Shown here: one piece after another, positions 1 through 8,476 of the stretch
Position numbering within the stretch: the first letter of the stretch is position 1
Layout of the letters: each line of letters opens with the position of its first letter
From: Paenibacillus plantiphilus
GTDB lineage: Bacteria > Bacillota > Bacilli > Paenibacillales > Paenibacillaceae
DNA length: 64,000 bases
NCBI RefSeq assembly: GCF_927798095.1
Contig: NZ_CAKMMF010000010.1
Location: 62,001 to 126,000 of the forward strand
Direction of reading: 5' to 3'
The notes under the pieces: model-generated
Seen by the model: only the letters and a program-made list of their open reading frames with translations
Database searches by the model: none
What the model was told of the DNA's origin: nothing
Program-made: the position numbers and the translations under genes

Positions 1-2
1 GA

Positions 3-668
3 GAGGCCGATTATAAGGCGGAGGACATTGTACTTGGGGATCGTCAGGTTTCGTTCGTTGTGACGCATCTTGGCCAGACTCTTGGTCGCATCAAGCTGTC
101 TGTGCCGGGTCGCCATAACGTATATAATGCAATGGCCACTGTGATAACCTGCTTGGGTGCAGGCATCTCCTTTGATGATATCGCTGCGGCGATCGTTGAC
201 TTCCGTGGTGCCAAGCGCCGATTCCAGGTGCTGGGCGAGGTGAATGATATTCTTGTTATTGATGATTACGCGCATCATCCAACCGAGATTCAAGCGACGA
301 TAAGTGCAGCTAAAGCAACGGGGAAACGGATTATTGCCGTATTCCAGCCGCAAAGGTATTCGCGTACTTATTTCCTGCTGGAGCAGTTCAGCCGCGCGTT
401 CTCGGAAGCAGATGAAGTCATCATTACAGATATTTATTCACCGGCTGGTGAACAACAAATTGAGGGCGTCAATTCCAAGCGGCTAGTGGAGTTGATCTTA
501 TTGAATAGCAATAAAAACACGACCTATATACCGAGCAAGGAAGAGGTCCAGGAAGTGCTGATCGCACGAGTAGCGCCTGGCGACCTTGTTATTACAATGG
601 GAGCGGGGGATATTTGGAAAGCTGCCGACGGCCTGGCCAAATCCCTCCGCGCAAAGCATGGGGAGTAG
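3..668 (+). CDS. murC: UDP-N-acetylmuramate--L-alanine ligase, C-terminal part (5' end outside window)
   Basis: Cytoplasmic Mur ligase that adds L-alanine to UDP-MurNAc in peptidoglycan precursor synthesis. The frame is open from the window edge with no start needed, and 221 residues are visible. They hold the end of the central ATP-binding domain (the HNVYNAMA segment) and the whole C-terminal domain, with the MurC signature FRGAKRRFQ and DDYAHHPTEI followed by FQPQRYSRT. The stop at 666-668 is followed within 20 bp by a strong terminator, so murC ends its transcript here. Identity is firm; only the N-terminal UDP-substrate domain is missing. Confidence 0.96.
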   Translation, partial: EADYKAEDIVLGDRQVSFVVTHLGQTLGRIKLSVPGRHNVYNAMATVITCLGAGISFDDIAAAIVDFRGAKRRFQVLGEVNDILVIDDYAHHPTEIQATISAAKATGKRIIAVFQPQRYSRTYFLLEQFSRAFSEADEVIITDIYSPAGEQQIEGVNSKRLVELILLNSNKNTTYIPSKEEVQEVLIARVAPGDLVITMGAGDIWKAADGLAKSLRAKHGE

Positions 669-684
669 CAATATTATGAAACTG

Positions 685-721
685 AAAGGGACTATTCCGG
701 ATTATCGGAATAGTCCTTTTT
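685..721 (+). terminator. Intrinsic terminator after murC
   Basis: An 11-bp perfect stem (GGACTATTCCG / CGGAATAGTCC) flanked by AAA/TTT around a short loop, ending in a T run. Confidence 0.9.
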
Positions 722-758
722 AACATAAATTTCGGCTCTAGTCAGGAGGGTTTGATCT

Positions 759-947
759 GTGGGAATTCTAAGAATGGACTCATGGACACGAGCAATTGTG
801 TGCGAAGCGAAGGTTGTCATGAACGGCGTGGAGTGCGGGGCGTCGATGCTGGAGACAACTGTAAGCGGAACAGTCGGCCCGAAGAAGCCAAAAAACATAA
901 AGCTTTTTTCGATGAAGAATCGTCAATTCTTTATAGGCAGGGACTAG
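759..947 (+). CDS. Small hypothetical protein (62 aa), uncertain
   Basis: A GTG-started frame 8 nt downstream of a good ribosome binding site (GTCAGGAGGG at 741-750). It encodes 62 residues of mixed composition with two cysteines in the first half and a basic tail (PKKPKN). It lies alone in the 430-bp gap between the murC terminator and the SpoIIB-like gene. I recognise no family. In B. subtilis comC occupies roughly this place, but nothing here resembles a prepilin peptidase. The ribosome binding site is the only positive evidence, so it may be a chance frame. Confidence 0.3.
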   Translation: MGILRMDSWTRAIVCEAKVVMNGVECGASMLETTVSGTVGPKKPKNIKLFSMKNRQFFIGRD

Positions 948-1098
948 CTTATTATCAAGATGGCTGCTCGTATTAATTAGGACTTGCATCAATGCTTGTT
1001 GCCTGGAGGCAGAGGGCTGGCGGGGCGGCTTTCAGGTTCTAAATCTCTCAAACTCTTCATACTCTATCATTAGAGAATGTGGACAAGGAGAGAGTGAG

Positions 1099-2589
1099 AT
1101 GAATCAAAAAGCACGCATTACATACCGATTCGACAAAGGCAATGGAGCCCGCGAAGAGCGGAAGTCGGAAGCAGCGGAGCAACGAGTACAATCCAATGTC
1201 GTGTCTTTTTTTCAGGAAGAGTTGACATTCACATCAGACATTGGGAGCTGGAAAAGTCCGTTTCAAGATGATGCGCGTGCGCTTGAGGAGCTGATTCGCG
1301 CAACAGACGGCAACGATACAGCGTCAAGGCCGCTTAAAGGCTTGCGTAAAGCAGCCGTCCCTGCGAAACAGCCTAATGACATATCTCCAGCCAAAGGGCC
1401 GAATGAAACGAAGCCAGCTACTATGGAAGCAGAAGCGTTCATGCCCAGTGAAGCGCCGGCTGACCAGAACTTGAAACCCAATATCGATTGGAGCAACTAC
1501 ATTCCTCTAGGTGATGAAGGCCGCCCATATGTAGAGAAACGTGGGCAAAGCCCGGAAGTTATCCCGCCGCCGCCACGAAATGTGAATGCGCATATGGAGG
1601 AAACAGAGCTTCTCCTAACCAAAGATGTTCGTGCTGGAGAGTCGAGCTTACTCGGGCGCGGAGCTCTTGTAACAGCGGTGCCTTACCGCCCAGGCCGCGG
1701 TCCTTCCTGGTACAAAGTACTGGCCTCTGTGATCGGGGCTGTGGCAACAGGGGCGTTATTCGGTTATTTGGTGCTCGCTTTGTTCACAGGCGACCAGACC
1801 GGAGGTGCTGTTGATTCTGTGAATATGGCAGCGAATGCGCAGAGCTCTCTGGATGATGCCAATTCCGATGGCAATCTGTCCGGCAGCACAACGGGGCTTT
1901 CTCCATCTACTAACGGTGCGAATGACATATCCGGTAGCGGGAAAGATATAACATCCGGATCAATAGTTGGAGGAACTGTTCCCGTCAACATACCGGCAGC
2001 AACCTATTATATGCTTCAATATGGGGTGTTCAGCAGCAAGGACGGGCTGGATGAAGCAATTGCCGGGCTCAATGACAAGGGACTTGCCGCAGCGCAGCTT
2101 GCTTCGAATGACGATTTCAGAGTTTTCATAGGCATGGCAGGCGACCGCAGCAATGCCCTTATGTTGAGCCAGATTCTCGCGGATATGGAGCTGTACGTGA
2201 AGGAAATCAATCAGCCGGCCATATCCTCCCTTACCTTTGCTGGCGATGCCTCGACTGCTGAGACGTTCTTCAGGCAAACGCGTGAACTGATTGACAAGCT
2301 GGGGAATATGACAGTAGCGAAGCTTGTTCAAAGTACAGACGGGGTTGGGGATTGGAGCGATCTGCATCAGAAGTGGACACAGACCTCTGCACGCATGGAG
2401 TCGGGTGTTGTTGATAACGTTGGACGAACCTCGCTTCACAAGCTTCAGCAAGCGATTAATACTGCTGTGATTGCTTCGGGAGAATATGAGAAAAATAATT
2501 CGGATGCGCATCTTTGGTCCATACAGACGGCGTTGATGGAGGCGATTTTTGTTCAGAATGAATGGTTTGCGTCAATGGACGCATTGTAA
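1099..2589 (+). CDS. SpoIIB-like SPOR-domain membrane protein
   Basis: Probable sporulation-septum protein. The 496 residues form a long, low-complexity cytoplasmic part (about 1-203), one transmembrane segment (about 206-228), a Ser/Gly/Asn-rich linker, and a SPOR-like domain near residues 302-370 beginning YYMLQYGVFSS. This is the layout of B. subtilis SpoIIB, which localises to the septum through its peptidoglycan-binding SPOR domain and helps engulfment. The position just upstream of maf-radC-mreB is also that of spoIIB. The ATG follows AAGGAGAG at 1085-1092. The sequence is much longer and more divergent than SpoIIB, so the name is by architecture and synteny. A promoter for the next genes overlaps the stop codon. 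Confidence 0.75.
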   Translation: MNQKARITYRFDKGNGAREERKSEAAEQRVQSNVVSFFQEELTFTSDIGSWKSPFQDDARALEELIRATDGNDTASRPLKGLRKAAVPAKQPNDISPAKGPNETKPATMEAEAFMPSEAPADQNLKPNIDWSNYIPLGDEGRPYVEKRGQSPEVIPPPPRNVNAHMEETELLLTKDVRAGESSLLGRGALVTAVPYRPGRGPSWYKVLASVIGAVATGALFGYLVLALFTGDQTGGAVDSVNMAANAQSSLDDANSDGNLSGSTTGLSPSTNGANDISGSGKDITSGSIVGGTVPVNIPAATYYMLQYGVFSSKDGLDEAIAGLNDKGLAAAQLASNDDFRVFIGMAGDRSNALMLSQILADMELYVKEINQPAISSLTFAGDASTAETFFRQTRELIDKLGNMTVAKLVQSTDGVGDWSDLHQKWTQTSARMESGVVDNVGRTSLHKLQQAINTAVIASGEYEKNNSDAHLWSIQTALMEAIFVQNEWFASMDAL

Positions 2590-2612
2590 AGCGATCCTTT
2601 CGAGCGTATAAT
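2584..2612 (+). promoter_or_regulatory. Sigma-A-type promoter for DUF4321-maf-radC
   Basis: TTGTAA at 2584-2589, a 17-bp spacer, and a perfect TATAAT at 2607-2612. The -35 box contains the stop codon of the SpoIIB-like gene. Confidence 0.7.
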
Positions 2613-2649
2613 AAAGTGGGTGTCAAAATATGGCGAGGGACGTTGGAAG

Positions 2650-2892
2650 ATGAAGAAAAATATATGGATTTTATTGCTATTCATCATAATTGGTCTACTG
2701 ACCGGCGCATTGCTGTCGCGATGGTTGGAGCCCGTCCCGGGACTATCATTTTTGACGAAAACGTCAGAAATTGAATGGTCTCCTGCTGCTGATTTGCTTG
2801 TGTTCAGCTATGATTTAACCATCCACATCAATATAAGCCTGTTGAGCATGATCGGTGTCATCATTGCCATATGGGTATATCGCAGAATGTAG
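2650..2892 (+). CDS. DUF4321 family small membrane protein
   Basis: An 80-residue protein with two predicted transmembrane helices (about residues 4-22 and 58-77) joined by a short loop with a conserved-looking WLEPVPGLSFL segment. It matches DUF4321, a small Firmicutes family of unknown function usually found next to maf and radC. The ATG at 2650 is preferred over an in-frame GTG at 2620, because a GAGGGA ribosome binding site lies about 10 nt upstream and the hydrophobic helix then begins at the N-terminus. It is the first gene behind the promoter at 2584-2612. Confidence 0.75.
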   Translation: MKKNIWILLLFIIIGLLTGALLSRWLEPVPGLSFLTKTSEIEWSPAADLLVFSYDLTIHINISLLSMIGVIIAIWVYRRM

Positions 2893-2927
2893 AACAGATT
2901 CTCCGTGTAGAAGGAGTGCTACAAATA

Positions 2928-3557
2928 ATGGGTTCGTCAACGAATGCGAAGCCGTTCATTGCCAGCCAGCTTGTACTGGCATCGTCTTCACCGCGCCGGC
3001 GGGAACTGGTCGCAACGCTCGACCTTTCCTTGCCGGTTCTCATTTTGTCGACAGATGCAGATGAAGGGACGCCTGCTGATTGGAGTCCTTCTTACATAGT
3101 CGAACAGCTGGCATTGAGGAAAGCGCGCGCAGCTGTCCCATTGCTTGGTGAAGAGCAAGCGGCAGGGTCCATAATTGTCGGTGCGGATACAATCGTTGTG
3201 CTGGACGGTGAAGTCCTGGGCAAGCCGCAGAATACAGCTGATGCAGTATCCATGCTGAGCCGCCTGCAAGGAAGAGAGCATGAGGTTTACTCCGGCGTTG
3301 CATGTATAAGCTGGGATGGCGAGCATGAGCTTGTTACCCACCGCAAAACACGCGTTTCTATGAAATCGCTTGATCATGAGCAAATTCGCCGTTATGTCGC
3401 TACCGGCGAGCCGATGGACAAGGCGGGGAGTTATGCCATTCAAGGTATTGGCGCAACCATAGTGGAACGGATTGACGGCTGCTATTTTAACGTAGTAGGG
3501 CTTCCGCTCTCCTTATTGTCGGATATGCTGTCGAGCTTTGGCGTGGACGTTATTTAG
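2928..3557 (+). CDS. maf: Maf nucleoside triphosphate pyrophosphatase
   Basis: Cytoplasmic house-cleaning NTP pyrophosphatase (dTTP/UTP type), linked in Bacillus to septum control. The signature SSSPRRREL occurs near the N-terminus, followed by VGADTIVVLDGEVLGKP and the KAGSYAIQG segment, all typical of Maf. Length is 209 residues. The start at 2928 was chosen because AAGGAG at 2911-2916 lies 11 nt upstream; in-frame sequence reaches back to 2871 but overlaps the preceding gene. It sits between the DUF4321 gene and radC, as in many Bacilli. Confidence 0.95.
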   Translation: MGSSTNAKPFIASQLVLASSSPRRRELVATLDLSLPVLILSTDADEGTPADWSPSYIVEQLALRKARAAVPLLGEEQAAGSIIVGADTIVVLDGEVLGKPQNTADAVSMLSRLQGREHEVYSGVACISWDGEHELVTHRKTRVSMKSLDHEQIRRYVATGEPMDKAGSYAIQGIGATIVERIDGCYFNVVGLPLSLLSDMLSSFGVDVI

Positions 3558-3575
3558 AACATGTAGAAAGCAGGT

Positions 3576-4271
3576 ATGGACATGAATACGCAGCCTCATA
3601 TGTTGCGGGATGTCCCTAACGAAGACCGACCTAGAGAGCGCATGATGACAGTTGGGGCCGAAGCACTAAGCCACGCGGAATTGCTTGCGATTTTACTAAG
3701 GACGGGAACGAAACGCGAATCTGCGGTCACGCTTGCCTCACGTATTCTGACAGAATGCGGAAGTCTGCGTGGTCTTGTTGATATGAGTATTGAGGAAATG
3801 ACAACTATACGTGGAATAGGTCCCGCCAAAGCGGTTCAACTGCGTGCAGGGATTGAGCTTGGTCGTCGATTGTCCAGAAGCAGGCAAGGAGATTTGCCAA
3901 CAATACGTAAGCCAGCGGATGCGGCAAACCTCATGATGGAGGAGCTTCGCTATCTGAAGAAGGAGCATTTCATCTGTTTATTTCTGAATACGAAGAATCA
4001 GGTTATCCATCGTGAAACGTTGTCGGTCGGTACATTGAATGCATCGCTTGTGCATCCTCGTGAAGTGTTTCGCTCTGCGATCAAATGCAGCAGCGCTTCG
4101 ATAATTTGCCTGCATAACCACCCTAGCGGCGATCCAACGCCAAGTCCGGAAGATGTAGCGCTGACACAGCGGCTGAAGGATGCGGGGGAACTTGTCGGGA
4201 TTGATATTCTTGACCATTTGGTAATAGGTGACAATCGCTTTATAAGTTTGAAGGAGCAAGGTTACATGTAA
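3576..4271 (+). CDS. radC: RadC family JAB/MPN-domain protein
   Basis: A 231-residue protein with an N-terminal helix-hairpin-helix part (IRGIGPAKAVQL near residue 80) and a C-terminal JAB/MPN+ metalloprotease-like domain. The metal motif HNHPSGDPTPSPED and a downstream DHLVIG are visible. The biological role is unsettled; the repair function once assigned is doubtful. The start at 3576 has only a modest ribosome binding site (AGCAGG), and a second ATG lies two codons downstream. It lies between maf and mreB, the standard order in Bacilli. Confidence 0.93.
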   Translation: MDMNTQPHMLRDVPNEDRPRERMMTVGAEALSHAELLAILLRTGTKRESAVTLASRILTECGSLRGLVDMSIEEMTTIRGIGPAKAVQLRAGIELGRRLSRSRQGDLPTIRKPADAANLMMEELRYLKKEHFICLFLNTKNQVIHRETLSVGTLNASLVHPREVFRSAIKCSSASIICLHNHPSGDPTPSPEDVALTQRLKDAGELVGIDILDHLVIGDNRFISLKEQGYM

Positions 4272-4277
4272 TATAAT
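4248..4277 (+). promoter_or_regulatory. Probable promoter of mreB
   Basis: TTGAAG at 4248-4253, an 18-bp spacer, and TATAAT at 4272-4277 immediately after the radC stop codon. Confidence 0.55.
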
Positions 4278-4313
4278 AATAAGGATTGTCTTAGAAGAGA
4301 AAGGAAGATTAAC

Positions 4314-5348
4314 ATGTTCGGTGGATTCTCTAAGGATCTGGGTATCGATCTTGGAACGGCGAATACCCTTGTATATTTAAGAGGCAAAGGCATTGTAGTC
4401 AGAGAGCCTTCGGTAGTTGCGATACGGACGGATACAAAAAAAATTGAGGCAGTCGGCGAGGACGCCAAAAAAATGATCGGACGCACGCCAGGCAACATTC
4501 GCGCTGTCAGGCCGATGAAGGACGGCGTTATTGCGGACTTCGAAACGACGGCAACGATGATCAAATATTTCATCCGTCAGGCACAGAAAACACGGTCATT
4601 GTTCCCGCGTCATCCGAATGTAATGGTCTGTGTGCCCTCTGGCATTACAGCGGTTGAACAAAGAGCGGTTAAGGATGCGACAGAGCAAGCAGGAGCGAAG
4701 GAGGCCTTTACGATTGAAGAGCCGTTCGCGGCAGCAATTGGCGCGGATTTGCCTGTATGGGAGCCAACGGGCAGCATGGTTGTCGATATTGGCGGCGGTA
4801 CGACAGAGGTGGCTGTTATTTCGCTCGGCGGAATCGTAACGAGCCGTTCGATCCGCGTAGCTGGTGATGAAATGGATGAGGCCATCATTCAGTATGTGAA
4901 ACGTATGTATAACCTGATGATTGGCGAGAGAACCTCGGAGCAGTTGAAGATGGAGATCGGCTCGGCGCTCATGATGGAGAAGCCGGACACAATTGATATT
5001 CGCGGCCGCGACCTTGTGAGCGGCTTGCCGAAGACATTGTCTATTTCCTCGGATGAGATCACGGAAGCGTTGATGGATACCGTCAATGCGATCGTTGAAG
5101 CTGTGAAGGTAACGCTGGAGAAATGTCCGCCGGAGCTGTCCTCTGATATTATGGACCGTGGAATTGTGCTGACAGGCGGAGGCGCGCTGCTGCGGAATCT
5201 TGATAAATTGCTTGCTCGCGAGACTGGAATGCCAGTAATCGTTGCAGAGAATCCGCTTGATTGTGTAGCAATCGGAACTGGCAGAGCATTGGATCATATT
5301 GATCTATTCAAAACAAGAAGCGGTCCTGTTTCTCGTTCCAAACGATAA
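4314..5348 (+). CDS. mreB: Rod shape-determining protein MreB
   Basis: Bacterial actin homologue that organises lateral wall synthesis on the inner face of the membrane. The 344 residues carry the actin-fold nucleotide motifs DLGTANT (phosphate 1), DIGGGTTE (phosphate 2) and LTGGGALL (adenosine), plus the short hydrophobic N-terminal stretch [10 protein letters not shown]. Length is normal. It is preceded by AAGGAAG and its own promoter, and followed by mreC and mreD, the classical mreBCD cluster. Confidence 0.98.
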   Translation: MFGGFSKDLGIDLGTANTLVYLRGKGIVVREPSVVAIRTDTKKIEAVGEDAKKMIGRTPGNIRAVRPMKDGVIADFETTATMIKYFIRQAQKTRSLFPRHPNVMVCVPSGITAVEQRAVKDATEQAGAKEAFTIEEPFAAAIGADLPVWEPTGSMVVDIGGGTTEVAVISLGGIVTSRSIRVAGDEMDEAIIQYVKRMYNLMIGERTSEQLKMEIGSALMMEKPDTIDIRGRDLVSGLPKTLSISSDEITEALMDTVNAIVEAVKVTLEKCPPELSSDIMDRGIVLTGGGALLRNLDKLLARETGMPVIVAENPLDCVAIGTGRALDHIDLFKTRSGPVSRSKR

Positions 5349-5399
5349 CGTCCGCTTGCACGTAGACAACGGATGATTGGAATGGGCGGGTGAGCGAAA

Positions 5400-6290
5400 T
5401 TGTTTAATTGGATGCGCAACAAACGGATGTTTGTGCTAATGATCGTTTTTATTGTGTTTGTTGCTGTGCTAGGTTTCTCCATCGGGGATCGGAAGAAGCT
5501 GTCCTGGCCGGAAAATTTCGTAATGGATGCTTCCGGGTTTCTACAGGAGTGGCTGTATAGGCCAGCAGGATATATTGGAGGTTTCTTCGAGGATATTGCC
5601 ACAATGCGGGAGCTCTCCAAGGAGAATGAGCAGCTGCGGATTACTGCCGCAGCTTATGCTCGCGACAAAATCAATTACAATCAGATCGAACAGCGTAATA
5701 TTGAGCTGATGGAGGCGCTTGAGTTTACCGAGCGTCAGAAACAAAGCAACAAGTACAATTATTTGATCGCGCAAGTTGTTTCTGCCAGCAATGATCCCTA
5801 TAATCCTACCATTCGCATTAATCTTGGTTCCAAGGATGGCATTCAGCCGAATATGGTCGTTGTAACAACGAAAGGTCTTGTAGGGCTAATAAGCCGGGTC
5901 GATCCGTTCTATTCCTCCGTCATGCCGATTACGGAGCTGGACGTGAGATCGCCGGATTCCAAATTGATTGCGGCAACGGTGCTTCGTGAGGGCAAGGGGA
6001 AAGAGGAGCAGGAATCATTCGGAATGATCGAGAGCTATGACAAAGATACAGGCATGCTGATGATGACAAAGATCGAGAAAGACGACAAGCTGAAGAAGGG
6101 TGATGTTATTATCACCTCCGGGCTAGGCAAAGTGTTTCCCTATGGGATGATTATCGGAACGGTTGATAACAGGCAGGTGGGCGACTTTGGCTTGACGCAC
6201 ACGGCAACGATCGATCCGGCAGCAGACTTCGATAAACTGACCAATGTGTTTGTCGTCCAAATGCCGAATATGGAGGAGAGCGGGCAATGA
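5400..6290 (+). CDS. mreC: Rod shape-determining protein MreC
   Basis: Bitopic membrane protein that links MreB to the wall-elongation machinery. Residues about 10-28 form the transmembrane helix. A coiled coil follows (about 65-110, rich in E, L and Q). The external beta-rich domain has the family pattern DPYNPTIRINLGSKDGI and KGLVGLISRV. The start is TTG at 5400 after a GGCGGGTGAG ribosome binding site. The stop overlaps the mreD start by 4 bp, indicating translational coupling. Confidence 0.97.
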   Translation: MFNWMRNKRMFVLMIVFIVFVAVLGFSIGDRKKLSWPENFVMDASGFLQEWLYRPAGYIGGFFEDIATMRELSKENEQLRITAAAYARDKINYNQIEQRNIELMEALEFTERQKQSNKYNYLIAQVVSASNDPYNPTIRINLGSKDGIQPNMVVVTTKGLVGLISRVDPFYSSVMPITELDVRSPDSKLIAATVLREGKGKEEQESFGMIESYDKDTGMLMMTKIEKDDKLKKGDVIITSGLGKVFPYGMIIGTVDNRQVGDFGLTHTATIDPAADFDKLTNVFVVQMPNMEESGQ

Positions 6291-6811
6291 GCATGCAGCG
6301 GATTATCGTTGTCATGCTGCTCTTCTTCCTGTCGGAAGGGACAATCTTTTATTGGCTGCTGCCTGAGAGCTTGATTGGACGTGTCGTTCCTCATTTCATG
6401 CTTGCATTCGTGCTTTTTGCCGGGCTGTATCGCAATCGTCATACTGCCCTTATTCTGGGCATGTCGTTTGGACTGCTGCAGGATCTCGCATTTTATGGGA
6501 AAATTATCGGGGTGCATGCCTTTACAATGGCGACTGTCGGATATTTGGCCGGCTTGCTGATGGAACGCAAAAGAAGCACGTTGTTTATGGCCATGTCTAT
6601 GATATTGATGTCCACTCTCGTATATGACACGATTGTTTATTTCATATACAGCGTGTTCAAGCTCACTCATGGGACATTCCAATGGGCGCTGCTGCATCAT
6701 ATTCTGCCAAGCCTGTTTCTGCAGGTTCTCTTCTCTTTGGCCTTGTATGTGCCCCTGCGCCGATGGTTTGAAAGCAGCGGTAAAAAGAAATCCGACGAGG
6801 ATGAGGAATAG
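6287..6811 (+). CDS. mreD: Rod shape-determining protein MreD
   Basis: A 174-residue integral membrane protein with about five hydrophobic helices. It is the usual partner of MreC in the elongasome. It starts at ATG within an ATGA overlap with mreC. The family is poorly conserved; identity rests on the topology, the loop GLLQDLAFYGKIIGVHA and the mreBC context. A charged KKKSDEDEE tail ends the protein. Confidence 0.93.
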   Translation: MSMQRIIVVMLLFFLSEGTIFYWLLPESLIGRVVPHFMLAFVLFAGLYRNRHTALILGMSFGLLQDLAFYGKIIGVHAFTMATVGYLAGLLMERKRSTLFMAMSMILMSTLVYDTIVYFIYSVFKLTHGTFQWALLHHILPSLFLQVLFSLALYVPLRRWFESSGKKKSDEDEE

Positions 6812-6936
6812 CAGCAGGAATTGTTCCATTCAGCAAGAATCGTATAGAAACAGATTTGAAAGAGCGAAGAAGCATGCAGATAGCTGGGCAGACAGATGCT
6901 TTCAAAGCAAGCAGAAAGCTTTAAGGAGGGGCGAGC

Positions 6937-7596
6937 GTGACCGATAAGCAGCATATTACGATAAAGGGAGTCAAGGAAGGGCTTGTCTTCCTTCTTGATG
7001 ATAAATGCGAATTTTCTGCGCTGCTGGATGAGCTTCAATTCAAATTGGAAAAGTCGCATCAACAGCTGTTGACCGGTCCGATCGTCCATGTTCATGTGAA
7101 GCTCGGCGCACGCCAAGCCAGCGAAGAGGAGAAGGAGAGCATTAAAGCTGCTATTCGTCAGCGCGGCAATCTGCTTGTTCAGTCCGTTGAAAGCGATGTT
7201 CCGCAGGAGCCTGAGGGCGAGAATCCGCATAATCTGAAGGTGCATACGGGCATTATACGCTCCGGACAAACGCTTGAACATAACGGCAGCCTGCTGCTTA
7301 TGGGCGATGTGAACCCCGGGGGCACGCTGCTTTGCACAGGCGACATCTATGTGCTTGGCGCTCTTCGCGGCCTGGCGCATGCGGGCATGCAAGGGCGGGA
7401 GGAATCGATAATTGCGGCCTCGTTGATGCGTCCGACTCAGCTGCGGATCGGTGAAGTGATTAGCCGTCCGCCGGATGAGTGGATGAGCGGGGACGCCGCA
7501 ATGGAATTCGCTTATTTGAGCGAAGGCGTAATGAAAATCGATAAGATGACGCAGCTGCATCGTTTGCGGATACAGCCTGTCGTGTTTAAAGCATAG
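6937..7596 (+). CDS. minC: Septum site-determining protein MinC
   Basis: Inhibitor of FtsZ ring assembly that acts with MinD near the poles. The 219 residues comprise an N-terminal domain (about 1-100) and the conserved C-terminal beta-helix, recognisable by IRSGQTLEHNGSLLLMGDVNPGG and ALRGLAHAG. The start is GTG at 6937, 7 nt after a perfect AAGGAGG at 6923-6929. It precedes minD, although minD also has its own promoter in the gap. Confidence 0.97.
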   Translation: MTDKQHITIKGVKEGLVFLLDDKCEFSALLDELQFKLEKSHQQLLTGPIVHVHVKLGARQASEEEKESIKAAIRQRGNLLVQSVESDVPQEPEGENPHNLKVHTGIIRSGQTLEHNGSLLLMGDVNPGGTLLCTGDIYVLGALRGLAHAGMQGREESIIAASLMRPTQLRIGEVISRPPDEWMSGDAAMEFAYLSEGVMKIDKMTQLHRLRIQPVVFKA

Positions 7597-7614
7597 CAGA
7601 GAACAACCTTACAA

Positions 7615-7643
7615 TTGACTGTTATCCCCAGTCGGTTCATAAT
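7615..7643 (+). promoter_or_regulatory. Promoter of minD
   Basis: TTGACT at 7615-7620, a 17-bp spacer, and CATAAT at 7638-7643, 35 bp upstream of the minD start. It suggests minD-rodA can be transcribed apart from minC. Confidence 0.7.
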
Positions 7644-7677
7644 CGAAACTAGCGGATACAGTGAGGAGTGGCAAGTC

Positions 7678-8469
7678 ATGGGAGAAGCGATAGTAATAAC
7701 ATCGGGGAAGGGCGGAGTCGGCAAAACGACGACCTCGGCTAATTTAGGTACAGCGCTTGCATTGCTTGGCAAGAAGGTATGCATGGTCGATACGGATATC
7801 GGCTTGCGCAATCTGGATGTTGTGATGGGGCTGGAGAACCGCATCATCTATGATCTGATCGATGTGGCGGAGGGACGCTGCCGTCTGAATCAAGCGCTTG
7901 TGAAGGACAAACGGTTCGACGAGCTGTACATGCTGCCGGCTGCCCAAACGAAGGATAAGCATGACATAGATCCTGAGCAGGTACGCGATATTATTCTGGA
8001 GCTGAAGAAGGATTATGATTATGTCATTATCGATTGTCCAGCAGGTATCGAGCAGGGCTTCCGCAATGCTGTTGCCGGGGCAGACAGGGCGATTGTTGTG
8101 ACGACACCCGAGAATGCTGCGGTAAGGGATGCGGATCGGGTTATCGGACTTTTGGAGCAGTCTCAGGTTCCTGCACGGCTGGTTATCAATCGAATTCGGG
8201 CAAATATGGTTCGATCAGGCGAGATGCTTGATATTGATGAGATTTGCCAGGTGCTGGCTGTTGATCTTCTCGGCATTGTGCCAGATGACGAGAAAGTCAT
8301 TCGAGCAGCGAATGCCGGTGAGCCGACGGTTATGGACCCCTCCTCGCGAGCTGCGATTGCCTACCGCAACATAGCCCGCAGAATGCTGGGAGATATGGTT
8401 CCTTTAATGCCGCTAGAGGAAAAATCAGGTGTTATTAAGCGGTTTCGCAAGTTTCTTGGAATAGGATGA
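7678..8469 (+). CDS. minD: Septum site-determining ATPase MinD
   Basis: Deviant-Walker membrane ATPase of the Min system. Residues 9-15 give the Walker A motif GKGGVGKTTT; DTDIGLRNLDVVMGLENR and the switch DCPAGIEQGF follow. The last residues, VIKRFRKFLGIG, form the amphipathic membrane-targeting helix. The ATG at 7678 was chosen: GAGGAG lies just upstream, the protein begins at the beta strand before Walker A, and an upstream TTG at 7615 is really the -35 box of a promoter. Length is 263 residues. Confidence 0.98.
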   Translation: MGEAIVITSGKGGVGKTTTSANLGTALALLGKKVCMVDTDIGLRNLDVVMGLENRIIYDLIDVAEGRCRLNQALVKDKRFDELYMLPAAQTKDKHDIDPEQVRDIILELKKDYDYVIIDCPAGIEQGFRNAVAGADRAIVVTTPENAAVRDADRVIGLLEQSQVPARLVINRIRANMVRSGEMLDIDEICQVLAVDLLGIVPDDEKVIRAANAGEPTVMDPSSRAAIAYRNIARRMLGDMVPLMPLEEKSGVIKRFRKFLGIG

Positions 8470-8476
8470 TCAGATT